From NCBI GenBank assembly GCA_025451145.1, contig JANWKX010000102.1:1-8019 (forward strand): DNA of 8,019 nucleotides, written 5' to 3'. The stretch comes from Vampirovibrionales bacterium (GTDB taxonomy: Bacteria > Cyanobacteriota > Vampirovibrionia > Vampirovibrionales > JAGQHJ01). Shown piece after piece: positions 1 through 4,540 of the stretch; within the stretch, counting starts at the first letter, position 1; each line of letters begins with the position of its first letter. Under the pieces are notes generated by a model that worked only from the letters and a program-made list of their open reading frames with translations, was not told where the DNA came from and made no database searches. Made by a program: the position numbers and the translations under genes.

Positions 1-370
1 GGGCCATCATGGCGATGGCAAAGCTCCGAATAAACATGCCATCGCTGACGCCATGGTGCCAAATCGAGATCACAACCTCAAATAACCACTGATAGACCAC
101 GAGAGGCTTCTGGGCAAAGGTCCAGGAAAAAATATCGGTGTGAGGGAGCTGGTGATGCTGTAAGATGTAATCGCCAGTACTGATGAGCCACGGTAAATCC
201 GGCGTATAGGCGTTAAACAGCATGCCTCCGACAAAAAGCGCCAGGTTGCCGATAATCACAGCAAAGCACAGGTTTCTAAAGAGCATCCAGACACAGCCGG
301 TTGCCAACCCTTTGGCCATTTCCTGCCAGGTCAGTGTTGATTCAGGTAAGGGGGATTTCTCAATCGCCAT
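1..370 (-). CDS. Polytopic membrane protein, GT-C-like, 3' end cut by window
   Basis: The 123 visible codons form the N-terminus of an integral membrane protein; the rest lies beyond the left edge. A short cytoplasmic-looking start is followed by a hydrophobic segment at about residues 24-55. Next comes a conserved-looking stretch at about 61-100 with W-L-I-S-T-G-D-Y, then L-P-H-T-D-I-F-S-W-T, then a Y-Q-W-L-F-E block. This pattern (G..I...P..D.FS.T...W..E) is known to me from large membrane proteins related to GT-C glycosyltransferases and O-antigen or glycan membrane proteins; that assignment is by eye. ATG 370 is the first start after an in-frame stop. It lies 5 bp after the upstream methyltransferase gene, and an AGGA overlaps that gene's TAG stop with short spacing, so translational coupling is likely. 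A sugar-transfer role fits the neighbours but is inferred. The donor, the acceptor and the catalytic residues cannot be judged from this fragment. Confidence 0.75.
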   Translation of the reverse strand, partial: MAIEKSPLPESTLTWQEMAKGLATGCVWMLFRNLCFAVIIGNLALFVGGMLFNAYTPDLPWLISTGDYILQHHQLPHTDIFSWTFAQKPLVVYQWLFEVVISIWHHGVSDGMFIRSFAIAMMA

Positions 371-375
371 TATTC

Positions 376-1647
376 CTAGATGGGAGTTTGCTTATGCGCC
401 AATACTTTCGCATGGCATACGGCAATCATGGCGGTGCCTTCCTCAATACCATCTTCGCGAATAATGCCATTGAGAACGCCATGAATGGTCACATCAAAGA
501 AATCGCTAAGGCTGTCTCTTAATTCCTGCGGACTAAATTCCTGGATATGCCAGCAGATATAGGGTATACGGCCAAAGGGAGGGTAGCTTTGAGGTGTTGT
601 ACAGATAAAGATCCCGTCGGGTTTTAGGACTCGATGCATTTCAGAAGCGTACTGGTGAAGATCAGGGACGTGCTCAATCGTATCAAGGGATACGACCGTA
701 TCGAAATAATGGTCCTCAAAAGGCAAATCCTGAGCATCCGCATGAACAAAAGATAAGCCTTTAACATCTTGCCACTGCGCTTGGGCGGCCTGAATGGCAG
801 GCAAGTCCAAATCAGCTCCGATAGCTTCTCCTGCGGCTTCATAGAGCATATGTGTTCCAAACCCTGAACCACATGCAATATCCAGGACACGACTGGGCTT
901 AGTCACATGTCTGAGGGCAAAGCGGTAACGCTCAACACCATAACTCGCGGACAGATAAGATTTGCTCGGGTTAATTTCAGGGGCCTCATCCGCATATAAC
1001 GGCCTTACCTTGTTCCTGATATGCAGCAATTCCTCGTCCGAATAGGATGGTGTTTCTGTCAGCTCAGCGACCTTAAACGCATCGCGATTCTCACGAATAA
1101 AGGTTAATGGCCTTGCTAAAAGGGGACGAATATCGTTACCCGATTCTGCCATTTGACTCAACAGGTCATTGGCGTGAATTAAGGCCCGTTTGTGAAAGAC
1201 GTTTGACGCAAAAGGGACCGGGAAGTAAAGGGGTGGATGAATCAAATCCAAGTCCTGGTTTAGCAGCGTATCCAGAGCATTTTGGGTGAATTCAGGATTA
1301 ACAAAAGGGTGCATCCCCATGCAAAGCACAGCAATATCCGCCTGATAAGCCTCCATACCCTTTAATAAACGTTCCAGAACATTATGTGTGTCGCCTAGGT
1401 AGATCCCAATGCCCATCCGCTTGGCAATCTCTATATAAATTACATCTTCCGGATCATCCGTGGTTAAAATGACGATTTCATCAATCCCCTGGACTTTTGA
1501 CATGGCTTCAATGGTCCAGCAAATCGCTTGTTTGCCGTCAATTTCAATCAATGAACGATCAACGGCGCCATCCCAATTCAGGGCATGGGCTTGAATAAAC
1601 GCGACCTGACGTTGTGTCGAATTCGATTTTTCTGAGTGTAATGCCAT
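376..1647 (-). CDS. Fusion: degenerate SpsF-like nucleotidyltransferase + SAM methyltransferase
   Basis: A 423-residue two-domain protein. Residues about 13-215 follow the SpsF/NeuA-type cytidylyltransferase plan: a start strand V-A-F-I-Q-A, then G-I-D-E-I-V-I-L-T-T with D-P-E-D, N-V-L-E-R, H-P-F-V-N-P-E, and a late T-F-I-R-E-N. The CTP-binding signature (usually R..S.RLPGK) is unrecognisable. The T-A-D acidic residue is replaced by G-M, and the late E-H before V-T is lost, so this half is probably catalytically dead or altered. Residues about 235-423 are a class I methyltransferase: motif I V-L-D-I-A-C-G-S-G at 254-262, acidic motif II G-A-D-L-D at 277-281, H-A-D-A-Q-D-L-P-F at 302-310, D-T-I-E-H-V at 322-327 and L-K-P-D-G at 341-345. 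ATG 1647 is chosen because GGGAG (1656-1660) lies 8 nt upstream. In-frame starts at 1683 and 1725 lack a good site, and 1725 precedes the likely transcription start. The likely role is methylation of a surface sugar; substrate unknown. Confidence 0.85.
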   Translation of the reverse strand: MALHSEKSNSTQRQVAFIQAHALNWDGAVDRSLIEIDGKQAICWTIEAMSKVQGIDEIVILTTDDPEDVIYIEIAKRMGIGIYLGDTHNVLERLLKGMEAYQADIAVLCMGMHPFVNPEFTQNALDTLLNQDLDLIHPPLYFPVPFASNVFHKRALIHANDLLSQMAESGNDIRPLLARPLTFIRENRDAFKVAELTETPSYSDEELLHIRNKVRPLYADEAPEINPSKSYLSASYGVERYRFALRHVTKPSRVLDIACGSGFGTHMLYEAAGEAIGADLDLPAIQAAQAQWQDVKGLSFVHADAQDLPFEDHYFDTVVSLDTIEHVPDLHQYASEMHRVLKPDGIFICTTPQSYPPFGRIPYICWHIQEFSPQELRDSLSDFFDVTIHGVLNGIIREDGIEEGTAMIAVCHAKVLAHKQTPI

Positions 1648-1655
1648 CTCCACGA

Positions 1656-1660
1656 CTCCC
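1656..1660 (-). promoter_or_regulatory. Shine-Dalgarno GGGAG deciding the start at 1647
   Basis: GGGAG on the minus strand is spaced 8 nt from the ATG at 1647. The longer in-frame options (ATG 1683 and ATG 1725) have no comparable site, so this element favours the shorter, 423-residue protein. Confidence 0.55.
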
Positions 1661-1703
1661 AATAAGCTTCTATTTTCACTCATTATAGTATACCTGGGGC
1701 CCG

Positions 1704-1752
1704 TTGAAGCGATTTTAAGATGCATTGAAGCAACGTCAACATCCCTTGAACT
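1704..1752. repeat. Three TTGAA boxes at 21-bp period in divergent promoter region
   Basis: TTGAAGC at 1704-1710, TTGAAGC at 1725-1731 and TTGAACT at 1746-1752 (plus-strand sense) start exactly 21 bp apart, about two helical turns. They lie between the divergent starts at 1647 and 1781 and overlap the candidate promoter boxes of both directions. The spacing would put bound proteins on one face of the helix. No known regulator is recognised. Confidence 0.35.
1712..1739 (-). promoter_or_regulatory. Candidate sigma-70-type promoter for the leftward operon
   Basis: On the minus strand TTGACG (1734-1739) is followed after 16 bp by TAAAAT (1712-1717). Each box matches the -35 or -10 consensus at five of six positions. 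Transcription would begin near 1705 and give a leader of about 58 nt to the ATG at 1647. A perfect TATAAT also occurs at 1682-1687 and could serve a shorter leader, but it has no convincing -35. The assignment assumes a standard housekeeping sigma factor. Confidence 0.4.
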
Positions 1753-1774
1753 TTATCGGTTTTTCGATTTAGAT
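1746..1774 (+). promoter_or_regulatory. Weak candidate promoter for rimM-trmD
   Basis: TTGAAC (1746-1751), a 17-bp spacer, then TTAGAT (1769-1774). The -35 matches four of six positions and the -10 three of six. Because the neighbouring upstream gene is divergent, some rimM promoter must lie in 1648-1780. If this one is used, transcription would begin at or next to the rimM ATG (1781), giving a leaderless message, which would fit the lack of a Shine-Dalgarno there. Tentative. Confidence 0.2.
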
Positions 1775-1780
1775 GCTCCT

Positions 1781-2314
1781 ATGAAAACATCGCCCCTTAA
1801 AAGTATCGGACAAATCCTTGGACCTCACGGCCTGTCTGGGGAGGTCGTCATTCGTCCTTGGAATGAAACGCCCAATTGGGTGGGAAAAATCCAGACGCTC
1901 TATGTCTTTAAGAAGACAGGCCCTGTGGAGATGCACATTCAATCGATGAAACAGCAAGGGCAACGCTTAATCACGAAGCTTCAGGAAGTCAACTCCCGTG
2001 AAGAAGCCGAGGCGCTGACTCGGATTGAGATCAAGGCCTTTGAGCATGAGCTGCCCCTCCTGGAAGAGGATGAGTTCTACACGGACGATCTGGTAGGCAT
2101 GACCGTCAAATCGCTGGATACCCAGCAAGATTTGGGCGTTGTTAAGGAAGTCTACAGCTCTTCGGCCGGGGATTTCCTGGAAGTCAGATCTAACCATCTT
2201 CCTGAACCGGTTTTAGTGCCCTTTCAAGCGGTTTTTGTGACCAAGATTGAGCCTGAATCCAAAACCATCTTTGTCCAAGGCCTTGATAGCCTGTTCACCG
2301 CCGAGTCTACATGA
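1781..2314 (+). CDS. rimM: Ribosome maturation factor RimM
   Basis: RimM is a cytoplasmic assembly factor that binds ribosomal protein S19 in the maturing 30S head and aids 16S rRNA processing. The 177-residue product has the family's normal length and two-domain plan. The N-terminal RimM barrel opens with I-G-Q-I-L-G-P-H-G-L-S-G-E-V-V-I-R-P (about 9-26) and includes the N-S-R-E-E-A-E-A-L motif (about 70-78). The C-terminal PRC-barrel begins at about 95 with E-F-Y-T-D-D-L-V-G-M-T-V and continues through L-G-V-V-K-E-V, G-D-F-L-E-V and V-L-V-P-F. ATG 1781 is the only sensible start, but no clear Shine-Dalgarno precedes it; the bases just upstream read GATGCTCCT. Its last codons overlap trmD by 4 bp (ATGA). 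The usual upstream partner rpsP is absent; the upstream gene is a divergent glycan gene. Confidence 0.96.
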   Translation: MKTSPLKSIGQILGPHGLSGEVVIRPWNETPNWVGKIQTLYVFKKTGPVEMHIQSMKQQGQRLITKLQEVNSREEAEALTRIEIKAFEHELPLLEEDEFYTDDLVGMTVKSLDTQQDLGVVKEVYSSSAGDFLEVRSNHLPEPVLVPFQAVFVTKIEPESKTIFVQGLDSLFTAEST

Positions 2315-3048
2315 TTACCTTTGATGTCATGACCCTGTTTCCAGAGTGGATTGAGACGTATTGCCAATCCAGCATCCTGGGACGCGCCCAGAAAAACGGC
2401 TTACTCCAGGTCAACACGGTTAACCCACGGCAATTTACAACGGATGCTCACCATACGGTGGATGATGCCCCTTACGGCGGCGGGGCCGGCATGGTGATGA
2501 TGTGCCAGCCCATTATGGATGCCTTCAGAAGCATTGAATTGAAAGCCAATCGAAAAGTTCTATTGACCTCGCCTGTCGGCAAGCCCTTTCATCAGGACAC
2601 CGCCAAAGCCCTTTCCCACTGCGAGCAAGTGGTGATTCTTTGCGGCCACTATGAGGGTATCGATGAACGGATCAAAGCCCTGATTCCAGAGATAGAGCCG
2701 GTTTCTATCGGCGATTTTGTATTGACGGGCGGTGAACTTGCGGCCTTGTGCATGATTGACACCATTACCCGGCTGCGCCCAGGGGTTCTGGGAACGGACA
2801 GTTCGTCAGAAGAAGAATCGTTTTCCGAGCATTTGCTGGAATATCCCCATTACACCCGCCCTCAGGTGTTTGAAGACATCGCTGTCCCTGACGTTTTGCT
2901 CTCCGGGAATCATGCCAAAATCGCCCAGTGGCGACGAAAGATGTCCTTGCTCAGAACCATGTTCTATCGTCCCGATCTCATTCAGATGGAGACGCTTTCG
3001 CCTTCTGATCAGAAACTGTTGAATGAAATCCAGGCAGAAGGGATTTAA
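2311..3048 (+). CDS. trmD: tRNA (guanine-N1-)-methyltransferase TrmD
   Basis: TrmD uses S-adenosylmethionine to make m1G at position 37 of tRNAs with G36, preventing +1 frameshifting; it is a SPOUT-fold homodimer. The 245-residue protein shows D-D-A-P-Y-G-G-G-A-G-M-V-M (51-63), then the trefoil-knot cofactor segments T-S-P-V-G (86-90), I-L-C-G-H-Y-E-G-I-D-E-R (109-120) and S-I-G-D-F-V-L-T-G-G-E-L (132-143). R154 and P-G-V-L-G (157-161) follow, then the P-H-Y-T-R-P motif (179-184) and V-L-L-S-G-N-H (about 196-202). The position equivalent to the catalytic Asp169 of the Haemophilus influenzae and E. coli enzymes is Glu here (E169 in E-E-E-S-F), with numbering that coincides by eye. The start overlaps the rimM stop as ATGA, implying coupled translation. 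rplS, which often follows, is absent; the next gene converges 19 bp away. Confidence 0.97.
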   Translation: MITFDVMTLFPEWIETYCQSSILGRAQKNGLLQVNTVNPRQFTTDAHHTVDDAPYGGGAGMVMMCQPIMDAFRSIELKANRKVLLTSPVGKPFHQDTAKALSHCEQVVILCGHYEGIDERIKALIPEIEPVSIGDFVLTGGELAALCMIDTITRLRPGVLGTDSSSEEESFSEHLLEYPHYTRPQVFEDIAVPDVLLSGNHAKIAQWRRKMSLLRTMFYRPDLIQMETLSPSDQKLLNEIQAEGI

Positions 3049-3067
3049 AATCTCTAATATAAAAGGC

Positions 3068-3301
3068 TTACTGCAATTCCGGGGGAAGGAGTGCGGACTC
3101 CTGAAGCAGGTTTTCGGTGGCGGCGAGCGCAAATATGGCCTGAGGGTCCAACCCCAGTTCAAGACAACTTTGGCAAAAGGTATTCCATAATGGGTTGGGA
3201 TACGCTTCCAGATTCGCCTGGGAAAGGCGATCCAGGATCAAACGAATTTGATCCTCGGGGATATTGTAAACAGCAAGGGCATATGCCAGGGCTTTAAACA
3301 A
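3068..3301 (-). CDS. Small hypothetical protein, TTG start
   Basis: A 77-codon gene of unknown family. It starts with TTG at 3301, the first conventional start codon after the in-frame stop, and GGGAG (3309-3313) lies 7 nt upstream. The product begins M-F-K-A-L-A-Y-A-L and looks soluble and alpha-helical. It has an I-R-L-I-L-D-R-L helix, a Q-A-N-L-E-A-Y-P segment, two cysteines in F-C-Q-S-C-L-E-L-G-L and a helix A-I-F-A-L-A-A-T-E-N-L-L-Q-E. There is no signal peptide or obvious membrane span. It ends in TAA, converging with trmD across 19 bp that show no clear terminator hairpin. It could be transcribed from its own promoter or by read-through from the methyltransferase gene 177 bp upstream. 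The plus-strand reading frame overlapping it lacks a plausible protein character. No function is assigned. Confidence 0.6.
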   Translation of the reverse strand: MFKALAYALAVYNIPEDQIRLILDRLSQANLEAYPNPLWNTFCQSCLELGLDPQAIFALAATENLLQESALLPPELQ

Positions 3302-3308
3302 CTTCCAT

Positions 3309-3313
3309 CTCCC
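3309..3313 (-). promoter_or_regulatory. Shine-Dalgarno GGGAG supporting a TTG start
   Basis: GGGAG on the minus strand is 7 nt from the TTG at 3301. An ATG that immediately follows the GGGAG is out of frame and reads only four codons before a stop, so it is not a competing gene start. Confidence 0.5.
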
Positions 3314-3406
3314 AAGGGGCTTGATTAACAGAGCGCTTGCTTTAACAATCTAATAACAGTGGACCCGATCCGTGTTTCGAAATCAAGGGTCTTGGGAGGC
3401 ATCGGC

Positions 3407-3432
3407 AAAAATGTTGACTTTCTGAAGGTCAA
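3407..3432 (-). terminator. Possible weak terminator or operator-like inverted repeat
   Basis: The 19-bp inverted repeat TTGACTTTCTGAAGGTCAA (3414-3432) has 9-bp arms with one mismatch around a single central base. Read on the minus strand, the outer TTGAC/GTCAA stem is followed after two bases by TTTTT (3411-3407), the layout of an intrinsic terminator for the methyltransferase gene ending at 3479. The stem is short and AT-rich, so termination would be weak. The near-perfect symmetry also suits a dimeric regulator's operator, possibly controlling the small gene downstream. The rest of the 3302-3478 gap holds two short palindromes (TTTCGAAA 3375-3382, CTTCGAAG 3435-3442) and no recognisable gene. 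Confidence 0.3.
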
Positions 3433-3478
3433 TTCTTCGAAGCGTCTATCCGCCAAAAGCGCGGGGCTGACACTGCCT

Positions 3479-4405
3479 TTAAGGCTTTTGGGCAAAGATC
3501 GTCAGGGTTCTACCGATACCCAATGTCGCGAAACATTGGTACAGCTTTTTCCGAAGGGCATCCGCTTCCGGTAATTGGTTAAAGGCCATTTCAAACCGCA
3601 TGCGCTTTTGATGACACGCTAAGCCTACTGCTTCATTGCCCACATAGTTTTCCCCAAAAAATTGAAAAAACTCCATGGGGAAAGAGGCTTCCTGCTCAAG
3701 GACCGTAAATCCCGCTCTTGCCAAGAGTTTAGAGAGGCTCTCGGCATTAAAATAATTCAAATGGTGTGGGATGGAGACCCAATAGTCATGATTGCCCAGG
3801 GTCAGATTCGCCAGCTTTTGGAGCGGGTTGAAATCATTGGGCACCTCGACACAGATTAATCCGCCCGAGGTTAAGGCCTCAAAGGCTCTTTGGCAGACTT
3901 CAAGGGGATTGGGAACATGTTCCAGGACATATTGCAGGTGCACGACATCAAAAGCGCCTTGAATCTGCTCTAAGGGAATATTCTGAATGTAATCCCGGAT
4001 AACCTCAACCCCTGAGACCGCTTTGGCGTACTGAGACGCCTGAATAGAGGGCTCTACCCCCAAGACCTGCCATCCGCGGGATTTGCCATAACGCAGGAAA
4101 AAACCGCCGGAACAGCCAATCTCCAATAGCCGTTTTCCGGCGCCAGGCGGCAGTAACCGTTCCAAATCCTCATAACGCCAGCGATAGACCGACTCGCTCC
4201 AGTAATCATACTCTCGCTCGGTTTTCAATAAATAATCCGGCTTATCCTCTCGATAAAACTTTTCATCATAGACATTGAGCAATTCTTCAACAGAGGGGAC
4301 TGGATCCACGTGGGCATATTCGCAAGACAGGCAATCAATGACAGCATATTCACCATCTCCCCCAAGATAATGGCCTTGGTGCTTGGTGATTGTCTCATTC
4401 GCCAT
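3479..4405 (-). CDS. Class I SAM-dependent methyltransferase (Methyltransf_23-like)
   Basis: A 308-residue methyltransferase of the type common in O-antigen and surface-sugar clusters. An N-terminal section carries a C-L-S-C pair (25-28) followed by H-V-D-P-V-P-S, then Y-D-E-K-F-Y-R. The Rossmann core shows motif I L-L-E-I-G-C-S-G-G-F-F (about 93-103), the acidic ribose-binding residue in G-V-E-P-S (116-120), Y-V-L-E-H-V-P-N-P (159-167), a strand G-G-L-I-C-V-E-V-P and P-H-H-L-N-Y-F (213-219), typical of this family. C-terminal helices about 250-300 may contact the acceptor. ATG 4405 is chosen because AAGGAG (4417-4422) lies upstream, though with a long 11-nt spacing. The GTG-ATG pair at 4432/4429 has no site before it. 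An O- or N-methylation of a sugar is likely from the neighbours; the acceptor is unknown. The gene is separated by 135 bp from the glycosidase upstream and appears to have its own promoter. Confidence 0.9.
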   Translation of the reverse strand: MANETITKHQGHYLGGDGEYAVIDCLSCEYAHVDPVPSVEELLNVYDEKFYREDKPDYLLKTEREYDYWSESVYRWRYEDLERLLPPGAGKRLLEIGCSGGFFLRYGKSRGWQVLGVEPSIQASQYAKAVSGVEVIRDYIQNIPLEQIQGAFDVVHLQYVLEHVPNPLEVCQRAFEALTSGGLICVEVPNDFNPLQKLANLTLGNHDYWVSIPHHLNYFNAESLSKLLARAGFTVLEQEASFPMEFFQFFGENYVGNEAVGLACHQKRMRFEMAFNQLPEADALRKKLYQCFATLGIGRTLTIFAQKP

Positions 4406-4452
4406 TCTGCAAACTGCTCCTTTTGACATCACGAAAAAAGGGTTCTTGTTTT

Positions 4453-4458
4453 ATCATA
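4453..4458 (-). promoter_or_regulatory. Candidate -10 box TATGAT for the methyltransferase gene
   Basis: TATGAT on the minus strand matches the -10 consensus at five of six positions and would start transcription near 4446, leaving a leader of about 41 nt that contains the AAGGAG site. No -35 match is visible at 16-18 bp. The -35 zone instead abuts the CGGTA repeats, so activator dependence is possible. Confidence 0.3.
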
Positions 4459-4467
4459 GGCTATTTT

Positions 4468-4496
4468 CGGTAGAGAAGCCTCCGGTAAATGCGGTA
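4468..4496. repeat. Three CGGTA direct repeats upstream of the methyltransferase
   Basis: CGGTA occurs at 4468-4472, 4483-4487 and 4492-4496 (plus-strand sense), start-to-start spacings 15 and 9 bp. All are in the gap between the glycosidase stop and the methyltransferase start, just upstream of the candidate -10 box. They may be a regulator site; the short length makes chance a serious alternative. Confidence 0.25.
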
Positions 4497-4540
4497 GAAT
4501 ACGTCTTTAGCCGCTTAAATTCTTAAATAGAACGTTTTAA

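Noticed and set aside
1648..1725. Upstream in-frame starts (1725, 1683) for the methyltransferase fusion
   Set aside because: Neither has a good ribosome site, and 1725 precedes the likely transcription start; GGGAG at 8 nt supports 1647.
3049..3067. Bidirectional terminator between trmD and the converging small gene
   Set aside because: The 19 bp are AT-rich but contain no stem-loop, so no terminator can be supported.
2806..3162. Minus-strand open frame overlapping the trmD 3' end and the small gene
   Set aside because: It overlaps conserved TrmD sequence and the better-supported 3068-3301 gene; the product has no protein-like character.
4395..4457. Possible 20-codon leader ORF overlapping the methyltransferase start
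   Set aside because: Its ATG lies inside the candidate -10 box and has no Shine-Dalgarno at a usable distance, so it is probably not transcribed as a start.
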